Origin: Astrothelium macrocarpum
Taxonomy: Eukaryota > Ascomycota > Dothideomycetes > Trypetheliales > Trypetheliaceae
Direction: 5' to 3'
Length of the DNA stretch: 64,000 nt
Assembly: GCA_021030915.1 (NCBI GenBank)
Contig: JAGEMR010000107.1
Location: 1 to 64,000 of the forward strand
Of the stretch, positions 1 to 11,541 are shown piece by piece (the first letter of the stretch is position 1; every line of letters begins with the position of its first letter). The position numbers and the translations under genes were made by a program. The notes under the pieces are model-generated. The model was not told the DNA's origin. It saw only the letters and a program-made list of their open reading frames with translations, and made no database searches.

Positions 1-152
1 TTTGGTGGGAACTAGTGCCGAGCTAATGTCGACGCTATGAATTAGCGCGGCCAAAACTTTTGGGACGCACCTCCGTATAGTTCTTGTTTCGATCGCTTTC
101 TCTGTTCAAATCCAGTCAAACACTCTCCTATAGTTATGCTAAAGTACCCGAA

Positions 153-1316
153 ATGAAAGCAATCAAAATCTTCGGCCAAGGCGACGCTCGACTCATTGAC
201 GATGCCAACATTCCCGAGCTCCGCGACGACTATGTCCTCATCAAAACCCATAGCATTGCTCTCAATCCCGCGGACTACAAGCATATCGATTGGATACCTG
301 ATGTTGGAGCTTTAGTCGGCTCTGACTATGCTGGCACTGTTGTCAAGGTCGGACCCAAAGTCACGAAACCCTTCAAACCAGGAGACCGTATTTGCGGCGC
401 CGTCATCGGTAGTAATGCTCTGAATCTTGACGCTGGAACCTTTGCGGAATATATTGTAGCAAAAGGTGATTTGCAGATGAAGATCCCTGAGGGCATGAGC
501 TTTGATGAGGCGAGCACACTTGGGGTGGCAGTTATAACAACTGGACAGGGCTTATACCAAGGGCTGGGTTTGCCGTTGCCGAATGATGATGAGGCGAAGA
601 GACAATGGACATCGCATCATGTGTTGATATGCGGAGGAAGTAGCGCGATGGGGATGATGGCCATTCAGTACGCCAAGCTGTAGGTGTATTCAATTCATAA
701 GTCATGCTTCTTGTTGATCATGAATCCATAAGAAGACTGGCCAATCACCTGTACGACTAGACACAACTAACTCTGATTTAGCTCTGGTTTGACCGTTCAT
801 ACAACCTGCTCGCCAAAGAACGTCAATCTCGTCACAAGCCTTGGCGCCGATTCAACGTTCGACTACCGCTCCGAAACATGCGGTGCCGACATCCGTGAAC
901 GAACCAGCCACGAGCTTCACCACGTGCTCGACGCTATCGGTGAGGACGGCTCCCCTGAAATAGCTCATCACGCGCTCGCCGAAACCGGCGACAACTTTTA
1001 TACTAGTTTGGGCTGGGGCAAGGAGTTCAGCCACCCGAACACGAAAGCGAGCTTCCCGAACGCGTTCACTGCATCAGGAGAAAGGGTCGAGTTTGACAAC
1101 GGCAAGATACAGGTTGATGCGAGTGAGCGGGATTTTCGGTTTGCCAAGATGTTTGTGGAGATGAGCGAGAAGTTGTTGGAGGAGGGCAAGATCAAACCCT
1201 TAAGAATGAGAATCGGAAAGGGTGGTCTCAAAGGGGTCTTGCAGGGTATTGATGACTTGCGGCAGAAGAAAGTCAGTGCTGAGAAGTTAGTCTATCGGGT
1301 TGATGAGACGGAATGA
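153..1316 (+). CDS. Medium-chain enoyl reductase / quinone oxidoreductase-like protein (ToxD/LovC type)
   Basis: Two exons, 153-679 and 782-1316, with a 102-nt intron (donor GTAGGT, branch CTAAC, acceptor TTTAG), give 353 aa, the usual family length. The N-terminal GroES-like half has the substrate-pocket segments typical of trans-acting enoyl reductases (ALNPADYK, GSDYAGTV near residues 35-65). The NADPH Rossmann signature GGSSAMGMMAIQYAK is near residues 162-176 and is completed across the splice. No structural-zinc cysteine cluster is visible, as expected for this NADPH-dependent subfamily. Start 153 is chosen because the family begins MKAIKI; an in-frame ATG at 84 would add 23 unconserved residues. 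No PKS lies next to it, so a free-standing reductase role is more likely than a polyketide partner. The family call is firm; the substrate is unknown. Confidence 0.88.
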
Positions 1317-1805
1317 AAGTGGCTTTTCTGACCATATTCTTGGTCGGCGGGCTGATCATAGGCTTATATCAAACCTTTCAATGAATGATTAGTGAATCTC
1401 GCAGGAAGCATTACTTTCTCTTCAGTACTTCATTCCAACGGAATCCGCATTGTCGAGACTGCGTGTAGGCTTCCATGGAGTTGCTCCTTCGTACTAAATG
1501 CAACTCTTTTCAATGAACACGAGATCCGGTTATTGGCTGTGCAGTTCTTGATCTCTCATCCTCGGCATCTTAAATGCCGTCAGCGCTTCTACTCTTCTGA
1601 ATGCGTAGCGAGAGTCATTGGTGTTGTGCAGGTATCATTCGTAGGGTAGCTGTCCACTTAGGCTTCTTGACTATTGCCTGTAATACAAGAGTTGCAGACG
1701 TCGGTAAAACTTTTCATCAAGGTACAACAGAAATCCCTCTCTTCCATGGATTTCACAAGACGTAAACATCGTTGAAGCCATCACCAGGATTCTCTTCCGT
1801 CTTCA
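1317..1805. other. Convergent 3' intergenic region, no gene seen
   Basis: The reductase on the plus strand and the HAM1-like gene on the minus strand end here tail to tail. An 85-codon plus-strand frame at 1392-1649 has no recognisable domain, signal or splice context and is read as chance. No RNA gene is seen. Confidence 0.6.
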
Positions 1806-4073
1806 TCACTCCACCGAAGCTCTCACATCAAAAATCTCATTCCGCCAACCCTCCACCTCCCCATCTTCCACCCTTTCCCTCGCCCTTCTCCCCTCCTCAT
1901 GCCACAACTTGACCACGCTCGCTGGCGTATACACCCCCTTAAACACGCCCTTCCCCGGCTGATCCACGCCCACGCGCGTATACACATCTGGATCCTCCGC
2001 GGGCGTCAATCTCGCGGCCACCGCCCTCAAAAGCGTCATCAGATCCCTCGGCTCCGCAATCCTCGTCGCGCGCAGCCTCTCGCGCGCAAACAGCAGCTCG
2101 CGGTTCGCAGCATGCAGCAGGTCTGCAATAGCGGCAGCGACCTGCCTCTCCATCACGCGCTTCAGCACGGGCCGCAGCAGCGGCGCGAACAGCCAGCCCA
2201 ACCACGCAAACCTGCTGCGCCGCACCCGATACTGCAGCTTGTGCACGTGCACGCGCACCGCCCGCAGGCTGAGTACCTGCTCCAGCCGCTCGCGCCCGAC
2301 CTCGATGTCCAGGTGGATGTCGATGCCGCGCTCGTCGAGCGCGAGGCTGGCGACCCCGGCGTCCGCGAGGCGGAGGATGCCGCTGTGGGCGCGCAGCCAG
2401 AAGCCGAGGTCGTCGGCGCGCAGGGTGAGGCCGTCGAATTTGAGGGTGAGGAGGGTGGTGGTGTGGGAGATGGTGCGGAGGGTGTGGGTTTTGCGGATTT
2501 CGAGGTCGGTGCGGGTCTCGGCGCGGAAGCGATGTGGGAGGAAGGAGGTGCGGTTGATTGTGTGGCCGGGTTCGAGGATGAGGTTTTCGAGAAGGAGGTC
2601 GATCTCGGGGGTAGAGATTTCCAAGCGGGGAATGGGGATGTGTTGGATGGAATTGAGAAGGGTGGGGATGAAAAAGTTTAGGGAGTCTTGGATGAGTTCG
2701 TGATTGGTGATGGCGTGTTGAGGGGAGAGGACGTGGAAGATTTTTAGAGAGATGGAAATTAGGGTGTTGATGTCTTTGTCGTGCAAGATGGATTGGAGTG
2801 TCGATTGCAATTGAGCAAGAAGGTCGTCGATGTCTTGTCGGATGCTGGACTCTGTTTTTATACTGCGTGACTTGGAGCGGAGTTCCTGAAATTTTTCCTC
2901 GGCATGGTCAAAAAACTCAGGATCGGTAAGAAGATTCTGGAGCGAGTTACCAACTTCCACCATCATCTCTTCAAATTTCGGATCGCTTTCTTGGTGTTTC
3001 AGTACTCGATTTAATTTATGTTGTAGCTCTTCCCATTGAGCCTGATCTCCAAATGAACTAGCCAAGGACCAAAAATTCTTGATTGCGCGATCCGTTTCCT
3101 TATTTTGATTTATGTCTTGTTGTGCAGTATCGACTGTCTCTTGCAGGGCTCTTGAATAGACCAGAGCATACCGTTTGATCAAGGTTGAGAGCGTCGATAC
3201 GGAATCTGAGTAGTCATTTCGTTGCCGCAGTTTCAAGACAGCTTGCTTTAGCCGATAAAGCAAGGTATCTCTTTCGTCCCCTTTCAATTTGCTTGCCGCG
3301 CTTTTCGATGCCTCTCTAGCCACGGTCACGGCTCCGTTACTTACGGTGTTCGTGACTTCAGCCGCCTCTTGTTTTACATCTTCTTTTGATACCGCGACTT
3401 TTGCGTCTTCGCCGGGGTGTTTGATGGCTTCTTGTTCGTTGTCTGACGGTTCAAGACGTTTGCCAGCGTCTTGAGCGACTTCAGACAGGGTAAAAGCTGT
3501 GTCCTTGAATACCTCTCGTCCAATGACATTGAGATCAGAGAGGAAAATTCGGAAATCAGAGTTCTTGAGAAGAAGGGATCCAACAGTGTTCAGACTTTGA
3601 TAGGCTAAGAATCTTCAGCAAAGCGACTCGATCAAGAATATAGACATGTTACCAGCGGCCGTGTTTGCTTTAGATTTAGCGCGTGATGCTCTGTTCCCAA
3701 GATCTTCAATATCAACTGATATCCTTGATTTTGTAAGAAACCAGATGAAGTCCTGGATTTGGTCTCGACTGTTCTTGTGAATCAGTAGCTCGATAAAGTT
3801 CTTGAGCCATTCTTTGGCATATTTTGCCAGTAGCCGGCCTGAATCGCTCAATTCAGAATCAGTTGGATTTAGAAGGTCAGACGCAAGAAGTGTCCGTAGA
3901 TTAATTATTAATTGTTCATTTGATGGCATATACCCGTCTGCGAGGGCTCTGTACATCTGATACGAATGTAATTTTTGATGGAGTTGCCGCTGTCTTTCTG
4001 TTTCATCGCGATATCGCGGTAACAAAGGTTCGCGATCATCGCCTCTCTTACGCCGGCCAAAGCAAGAGGACAT
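1806..4073 (-). CDS. HAM1-like protein (DUF5923 N-terminus, DUF4449 C-terminus)
   Basis: Exon 1 is 4073-3653 and exon 2 is 3604-1806, joined by a 48-nt intron (donor GTAACA, acceptor CTTAG) in phase 1, giving 739 aa. The N-terminal 140 residues carry the conserved block LHSYQMYRALADGYMPSNEQ, then LLNPTDSELSDSGR and QIQDFIWFLTKSRIS, characteristic of fungal HAM1-like N-terminal domains. A charged helical middle (residues about 190-420) leads to a beta-rich C-terminal domain resembling the tubular lipid-binding BPI/SMP-like fold assigned to HAM1-like C-terminal domains. The annotated frame at 1806-3329 alone lacks the N-terminus. The 3' half is strikingly GC-rich compared with the 5' half. The molecular role is not established; a membrane-associated lipid-transfer function is an inference from the fold family. 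Confidence 0.85.
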
Positions 4074-4981
4074 GTTGATTGTACAGCTCTTAGGTCTTGG
4101 TTACTTTGCTACGAAAGATTGAGTGGGCCGTGCAATTACATTCAGAGGAATAGAAGGTAGGTTGACAGGTAATAGGAGACGTTGGTATGTGAATGCGCCA
4201 CCAGGGCAAGCACGACGTCATCTTGGTACGCGACTGCGACGCGCGGTATCGTGAGTTCAATTCAGTGACTAAGCTAAGATACCTTGTACAATAGATTAGT
4301 ATCCCATCTGTGAAAACTCCATTTAAACCTAGTAATCTGTTTTTCTCCAAACCTCTCGAGGGAGATCCTCTTTTGGAAAATCTCGCATGAGGCTATCTGT
4401 TTCGGTAAAAACTCCTGGGAAATGCCTCAACCCCAATAGTGTGGAAAGCTATCCGACTGCGGGGTAGGTAGGGTGTAGCACGTTGCTATATCGAATCCTT
4501 GATTGTTGCAACCTTCCCTATCAGAGTATGAGACTACACCAGGATCCTTCGGTGATCTACCGAATTGTGGGCAAACGTCCACTGACTTGCAGACTCGCCT
4601 TAGACTAGACATTACCAAAACATGTGAACTTGCATCACGAGGACTCTTTTCCACACATCGAGCTGTCTTGTTTCGGCATCTCCGCCATTGTCTTAGCACC
4701 AATGGAACAATGCAAGCAATAAGAAATCACGAGAATTCTCCTGGGGCTATAGTTGCTGGTATTGCGGGCGAATTGCCTTTGCAAGCCCTTGCCATCCGAA
4801 GTCATTGTGAAGTGCCACGAAAATTCGCTTGACACCTTCCCTAATGGATTCAGACTTGTGGAGCTTAGTCCATGGGTTATAGAAGATGAGAGACTTGGAC
4901 AATGTTATTGCTATTATAAGTCATTAGAGAGTCCTCTTGAGCTGTTCATTCAAGTTCGAATCAAGACAAGTTTATTGCACC
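4074..4981. promoter_or_regulatory. Divergent intergenic region between HAM1-like and glucoamylase genes
   Basis: Both flanking genes read outward, so this 0.9-kb stretch holds both promoters. A TATA-like sequence (TATTATAAG, 4912-4920) lies about 65 bp upstream of the glucoamylase ATG. Several short frames here (for example 4503-4832) have no coding signature. Confidence 0.5.
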
Positions 4982-6870
4982 ATGCTTTTTCGACGATTCT
5001 TATGCCACATATTACCTGTTTTAGTAGTCCCATGTCTCGGCATTCCAACATCAGAACAAATTCGTGAGAAGCGGGCATCCATAGATTCTTACATTGCCAC
5101 GGAAGATCCCATAGCTCTTCAAGGCATTCTCAACAATATCGGATCAACTGGAGCGGATGCCCAAGGTGCCAAGTCTGGTATCGTCATTGCGTCTCCTTCG
5201 GGAAACAATCCCGATTGTAAGTTGAGACTCCTTTAGGTTAGATTTTCCTATTTTGACCGGCCAGATTATTACACATGGACTCGAGATTCTGCCCTCACCA
5301 TGAAGACCCTCGTGGATCGCTTGATTGCTGGCGATGTGTCTCTGCAAGCGACAATCGACGATTACGTTGCGGCACAGACAGTTATTCAGCAAATTGATAA
5401 TCCTTCTGGTGGCGTCACGACGGGAGGCCTTGGCGAACCCAAGTTCAATGTTGATGAAACTGCATTCACTGGTGCATGGGGTAGGCCGCAACGAGATGGG
5501 CCGGCTCTTCGAGCGACGGCATTGATTGCATACTCGCGTTATCTGATTGCCGCCGGAAACACGAGCTACGCCACCAGCACTGTTTGGCCTCTGATCAGCA
5601 ATGATCTGACTTATGTCGTAAGTTACTGGAACCAGACTGGATTCGATTTGTGGGAAGAAATCGATGGTTCATCCTTTTTCACCTACAATGCTCAACACCG
5701 AGCACTAGTCGAAGGAGCAGCATTAGCCTCTGAGTTGGGGCAGAGCTGCAATGGTTGTTCGACGCAAGCACCGCTCATCCTTTGCTTTTTGCAGAATTTC
5801 TGGAGTGGAAGTTACATCATCTCCAACATCAATGTAAATGATGGTAGGTCCGGGAAAGACGCGAATTCGATCCTTTCCTCGATCCAGGTATTCGATGCGG
5901 CTGCTGCAAGTTGTGATGCTACAACCTTTCAACCATGCTCGGATCGGATGCTAGCAAATCACAAAGTAGTGACAGACTCTTTTCGTTCCGTTTTCCCAAT
6001 CAATTCGGGGATCGCGGAGGGTACTGCAGTCGCAGTCGGTAGATATCCCGAAGATACTTATTATGATGGGAACCCCTGGTATGATTTCACCTATCAGCTG
6101 CAAAACGAAAAAAGATTTGCATGCTTAAGATCTGTAGGTTTCTCTGCACTTTGGCTGCCGCTGAACAACTATACGATGCACTGTTTCAATGGAACAAGTT
6201 TGGCGAGCTCAACGTGACGTCGACTTCTCTGGCTTTTTTCCAGGACTTCGATCCTTCTGTAACTGCAGGCACATATTCCGCCAGCTCGGCAACCTACTCG
6301 ACGCTCACATCCGCTATCAAGACGTACGCGGATGGTTTTGTGTCCATCATTGAAGCACATCAGGCATCCAATGGCTCGCTATCAGAGCAATTTGACAAAT
6401 CAGTTGGAACAGAACTATCGGCCTACGATTTGACGTGGTCTTTTGCAGCCTTTCTCACTGCTGCAGATCGCCGTTCTAGCTTGGTCCCCGCTTCGTGGGG
6501 TGAAGCCACTGCAAATACTGTGCCGCCGGCTTGCGCTATCAGTGCATCTAGTTGCACGGTATCTGTTACGTTTGATGAAACGAAGACGACATCGTATGGA
6601 CAAGATGTTTATCTTACAGGATCAATCTCACAGCTTGGAGACTGGAGTACTTCACCAAGCTCTGCTATTGCATTATCTGCGAGCCAATACACAAGCACTA
6701 ATCCCATATGGTCTGTAACGGTGGATCTGCCGGCAGGAACCAGTTTTGAGTACAAATTTTTTATTGTCAATACAGATGGAAGTGTGACGTGGGAGGATGA
6801 CCCAAACAGAAGTTACACCACTGGCTCGACGTGTGCTAGTTCCGCTTCAATCAACGACACTTGGCAGTGA
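4982..6870 (+). CDS. glaA: Secreted glucoamylase (GH15) with C-terminal CBM20 starch-binding domain
   Basis: Exons 4982-5216, 5265-6078 and 6138-6870 (introns of 48 and 59 nt) encode 593 aa. The first 20 residues are a signal peptide; Lys30-Arg31 is a Kex2 site directly before the mature start, as in Aspergillus glucoamylase. The catalytic (alpha/alpha)6 barrel shows YYTWTRDSALT, the general-acid segment DLWEEIDGSSFFT (first Glu about residue 209) and the general-base segment SLSEQFDKS followed by DLTWSFAAFLTAADRR. The C-terminal CBM20 keeps LGDW and WEDDPNRSY tryptophans. It releases glucose from starch ends outside the cell. The Ser/Thr linker normally of tens of residues is almost absent here. 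The downstream splice restores GNPWFLCTLAAAEQ, proving the second intron. Confidence 0.95.
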
Positions 6871-7885
6871 CTGGATAAATATTTCAAAACGAATGAGATT
6901 GTTGGAGGCGCAAGGTGGAACGAGACAAAGAGTAATATAAATATTCTTGAAACTTGTGTCGAGGGAAGGTTTGTTCTGATGTAAAAGGAAAATAGCAATT
7001 CACAGACGAAGGATGAAAATGTTGCAATGCCGATCAGTACGTACGTGAAACAGATGTCGACTGCACGTCAGCTCCCAGCTAGCCGGAACCTCGATCGTCA
7101 GGGGTTCCACGAGACCAAAATGGTTCATGCAACATGAGCTTGATCAAAAGCTTGGTTTTGAACGTGCTAACGAGTTGACGAGTCTCGACGAACACTCGAA
7201 AGACGGAGCACCGGTCACGGTGCACGTACTGCAGACAGTACTGAAACCCGAGCTGTCGCTGATGAGGAGACCCGGGGAATAAGATGCTATTTGTAGCGCA
7301 CTCCATCTCTTTTACTCCGATTTCTCCCGATCACCAACCTGCCACCCCCGATCGGGACAAACTTCACCGCCGTCGCTCACCCCGTAAACTCTTTCCCTTC
7401 CCCACGAAAACATATGCGCGGCACACAAAAGGTGTGTGATAGGGCCACCACGGACATCGGATCATCAGCATGAGATAGAAGACGCACGACGAATCAGCTC
7501 GGCTCCGCAATCCGACTTGGGCTTAGAAGGGGCATTGCGGGTCAATCGTGAGCTGTCGGAGCTATGGCCGGCGTGGACCATGTCGCCAATGTTGGCCTTC
7601 GAAAGAAAAGTCGTCGTCCAGCACGGACAATTCGATTTCAAAACCACGCCTGCCCAACAATGCTGATCCATTCTCGGCAACTGCCTCCGACGTTTCGATC
7701 CCTGGTCCGCTCAGATGAAGAAATTTGGTCCCTTTTCCATTAAAGCTATTACTACTGCATTTCCCAACCGTCCTTTGTTCAATCCCAAAGCTCCATCCAC
7801 TCCATCCCTACCTCCTACACCTTCCCCAACATCACATTTCTACCCACATCAGTCTGTCAGCTTCTCGATTCATCACTCTTGCACA
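6871..7885 (+). promoter_or_regulatory. Promoter and pyrimidine-rich leader of the malic enzyme gene
   Basis: About 1 kb with no convincing gene. From about 7770 to 7885 the plus strand becomes rich in C and T with few purine runs, a layout typical of 5' leaders of well-expressed ascomycete genes, and it ends in the context CACAATGTC. An in-frame ATG at 7715 makes part of this leader readable as an N-terminal extension. Confidence 0.45.
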
Positions 7886-10023
7886 ATGTCTGCCGCCGCT
7901 GCTGCCATGCCTTCATACCCTATCAAGAGTGCAGAACCTCAACACGCATGCATCAAATCACATCAGCATCCCGTGCCTCCAGTGCGGCACACACCAGTCT
8001 CGTAAGTCGAGCCTATTCATCTGCTGAAGATGCTTGAAGCTGATAGACATGTCACCTATAGTAGCGGAGACTATGACACGGCATACAATCCCCAAGTTCG
8101 CAAATACCTCCGCACTTATGGCATGACTCCTCCTGCTACTGAGAGCTTCGAGGTGCAAGCCCAAAGATGTACGAGAAATTTTGCTTACTCCAAGCTCCAT
8201 CAAGCTGACTACTGACATTTGTCTCCAGGCCTGAAGCTTCTGGAAAGCAAGCAAGCTCCGATTGAAAAGTTCATGTACCTGACACAGCTCCGTGCTGCCA
8301 ATGTGCACCTCTTTTACCGTCTTATGGCCGAAAATGTCAAGGTACGAAAGTAAAAGGCGTGGACACGTGAGTAGGAAGAAATTGCTTACTCTGCTCCAGG
8401 AATTGACGCCTTTCATATACACGCCCACAGTTGGTGAAGCGTGCCAAAAATGGCACCAAATATTTACCCAACCTGAAGGTCTGTAAATTGACCGACAAAT
8501 CACTTTAATCCAGCACTAACCAAATGATCAGGTATGTATTTGTCCTTCTCAGACCGCGGACACCTTCACACCATCATCCAAAACTGGCCTCACAATGTCG
8601 AGATTACTGTCGTTACCGATGGCTCACGTATCCTCGGTCTTGGTGACCTTGGTGTGAACGGTATGGGTATCCCAGTTGGAAAGCTCGCTCTTTACACTGC
8701 ATGCGCTGGTATCAGGCCCGAGGCAACACTACCCTTGTGCTTGGACCTTGGAACCAGCAACAAGGCTCTCTTGGAGGATCCTCTCTACATGGGCAGCCGC
8801 AGGGGAAAGGTCACGGCCGAAGAAGAAAAGGACTTCTTGGATGAGCTCATGGCCGCCTTGACCGAGCGATGGCCAGGGTAAGTTTTGCTCTTCCCCAAAG
8901 ACAGCAACCAAAGAGGTCAGAGTGTGCTAATAGACAATCTCCCACCAGCATCGTCATCCAATACGAAGACTTCAAAAACCCCTTCCCCTCTCTCGAACGC
9001 TACCAACACACCTACACCATGTTCAACGACGACATTCAAGGCACTGGCGCCGTCATCCTCGGCGGCTTCATCAACGCCTGCCGCGCCACCCACATCCCCG
9101 CCTCCTCGCAACGCGCCGTCTTCCTCGGCGCCGGCAGCGCGGGTGTCGGCGTCGCCAAACAGCTCGTCGAGTACTTTGTCAAGGAGGGCGGGCTCAGCGA
9201 AGACGAAGCACGCCGACGGTTCTGGCTGGTCGACTCGCGGGGGCTGGTGACCAACGACCGCGGCGACACGCTCGCCGAGCACAAGGTGTACTTCAGCCGC
9301 AACGACAACGCGGGCGCGCAGTACAAGACGCTCGACGAGGTCGTCGAGTACGTCAAGCCCACCATCCTCATGGGCCTCTCCACCATCGGCGGCGCCTTCA
9401 CCCCGCACATCCTCACCCGCATGGCCGAGCTCAACGAGTCGCCCGTCATCTTCCCGCTCTCCAACCCTTCCTCCAAGTCCGAGTGCACCTTCGCCGACGC
9501 CCTCAAGTACACCCAGGGCCGCTGCCTCTTCGCCTCGGGCTCGCCCTTCCCCTCGCAGGCCGACCCGCGTAACCCGGCACGCACCCTGACGCCCGGCCAG
9601 GGCAACAACATGTACGTGTTCCCCGGTATTGGCCTCGCTGCTATCCTGTCCAAGTCGGTCAATGTCACGCAGGACATGATCTATGCGTCGGCGACGGCGC
9701 TGGCGGACTCGTTGACCGCGCAGGAGCGTGCGGATGGCTGGCTGTACCCCGATATCCGCCGCATCCGGGAGGTGAGTGTGGTTGTGACGCGTGGCGTGAT
9801 CCGCTCGGCGCAGCAGGCCGGCGTGGATCGTGAGATTGTGTTGAGAGGGCTGGCAGATGCGGATTTGGATGCGTATATTCGGCAGAGGATGTATGATCCG
9901 TTTAGGGAGGGCGTGTTGGTGGAGGAGGAGTTGACGGAGTTGACGAAGGGGTTGAATGGGTTGAGCAATGGGACAAATGGGGTGAATGGGTATGCCAATG
10001 GTGCTAATGGCAGCCATTTGTAA
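7886..10023 (+). CDS. NAD-dependent malic enzyme
   Basis: Six exons: 7886-8001, 8062-8168, 8229-8341, 8400-8478, 8532-8877 and 8949-10023, giving 611 aa. All junctions have GT-AG signals and restore family blocks. The protein carries LTPFIYTPTVGEACQKW, SDRGHL, the malate/metal-binding GDLGVNGMGIPVGKLALY, EDFKNPFPSLERY, FNDDIQGTGAV and the dinucleotide motif LGAGSAGVGVAKQL. It oxidatively decarboxylates L-malate to pyruvate with NAD(P) and a divalent metal. The C-terminus is a short Asn-Gly-rich tail (NGLSNGTNGVNG...). Start 7886 has a strong context and a pyrimidine-rich leader; the in-frame ATG at 7715 would add 57 residues that are basic and almost free of acidic residues, a possible mitochondrial presequence. 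The exact NAD/NADP preference is not decided by the sequence. Confidence 0.93.
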
Positions 10024-10924
10024 GGCGGGGAGGAGAGCATGGAGAAGTTGGCAGACGATTCGCATTTTGTTTCGGATGAAAATTGGGAAATAGGGAATTT
10101 GGAAGGTCAGTGCTTGGTTCACTTGATTACAAGTCCTTTGGCTTTGCAACAAAGTCTTAGGTCTCCGAGTTTATATACTTCGCTTTGGCTCTTGTGGCTG
10201 GTTATGGAAAAAAAAAAGGGTTAGAGTAGACATAGATTTGCTCTTGCGAGCTGTTGGATAGATGAAGGAATTTTCAGAATGACTGCCTTTTTAATCTTAC
10301 AATTTCCTTCAAGTGTGTCTTTGCTCTTTTGTCAGAAGTGGACTCTGGATGAGGGTGCCTACATTATGCCAATAGGTCTTCCAACCCAATCTGGAGTTTA
10401 TGCATACGACTTGATCTGACCCAAACAGAAGAGCTTGGAAAGTCGAATTTGACGCTCAAGTCCGAAACGGAGTTTCTGCGCTTCAAGTTACGGTTACCTG
10501 GATAACTCAGGCCTCTTAATAGGTAGTTTGAACTTCGATGGCTAATATGGTTCCTAGCCACCGACTATTCCTTTCAGACCAAGCGCTCGTGATCACAGCT
10601 CTGGACAAGCAAGGACACATTTCCAATTTGTTCGCACATGCAATGAATTCCGCCTGCTGGGGTCCTGGAGTCTGACATTCCAGATAACGACACCAGCACT
10701 CAATGTGATAGGAAGGGATGAAGGCCTTTTTTGCACCACCAAGGTTTATCATTCGATACGGTACTCCATGGCTAAGGTATCATCTCCCTTCCATGTCTCC
10801 TCTGGCCCCGGACTATCCCTAACACAGGTGTCCTTTTCCCTTCCACACCTCCATTGTGGGTATAAATTTAGCTTTGGGCATCCAGTGGCCTTATGATTTC
10901 TACTGCAATTCGAATCACAATACA
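10024..10924. other. Intergenic region with TATA box for the next gene
   Basis: No coding signature. A TATAAAT at 10861-10867 lies 58 bp upstream of the secreted-protein ATG at 10925. The remaining DNA shows no repeat or RNA gene that I can recognise. Confidence 0.5.
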
Positions 10925-11541
10925 ATGGGTCTCATAACCACCAATTTCTTGCTAATATTTTGCATAGCTGTTTCTTCGTGCACTCAAATCATCAAGGAGG
11001 GAAATTCCGCAAAGTAAGTCTGTCCCAATCCAAGCACCCTGACCACAGTATATCAATGCTTTTGGGTAGCTTTTCTATGAAATTTACGCCTGAATTATGC
11101 GACATTGCGCCGACCGAAAATGTTACGTCAACGGTTTTGAAAAGCCTACACAAAAGGCAAACCTCACTTCTTGTCAACAATTGTCCCACACCAGAGTTTC
11201 CAGAATACACTGATTTCATCGGATCTTTTTGTCAACAAAGTGCAATGAAGCACAGAATTTTCCTCAGGCGGCGCAAACGTTTTGAACTATATTGTAGCCG
11301 GCCTGGATCATTGGATTGCCAAGTTCACGTAGGATATTGCCCTGACAAATATGTGTGTTATGACAGGCCTGTCGAATCGCCGGGACAAGTAAATGGAGCT
11401 TGGTGCATTCCATCTCAGAGGATACGCGAAGCTGTGTTACAATATCCAGCGGCTCGGAAGGCGGATATCTTATATTACCTTACTAGCAATAGAACACAAA
11501 CTCTGCATAACCAGTTAGAGGCTGGGCCAGAGATTAATTGA
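10925..11541 (+). CDS. Small secreted cysteine-containing protein, effector candidate
   Basis: The true start lies upstream of the longest open frame: exon 1 is 10925-11013 and exon 2 is 11070-11541, joined by a 56-nt intron (GTAAGT ... GGTAG), giving 186 aa. Exon 1 encodes a clear signal peptide, MGLITTNFLLIFCIAVSSC. A Lys-Arg pair (HKR-QTSLL) near residue 56 looks like a Kex2 processing site, after which the chain has seven cysteines, including the run LDCQVHVGYCPDKYVCYD. The mature part is basic (RRRKR). No known domain is recognised. A TATA box 58 bp upstream supports this start. Small size, secretion, processing site and cysteines fit a secreted effector or surface-acting protein; function is unknown. 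Confidence 0.65.

Noticed and set aside
1899..2703. 260- and 154-codon plus-strand frames
   Set aside because: They are shadows of the GC-rich 3' half of the HAM1-like gene and have simple-repeat composition.
8917..10152. 411-codon minus-strand frame
   Set aside because: It lies fully antisense to the last exon of malic enzyme, whose protein motifs are unmistakable. Its length comes from the high GC content of that exon.
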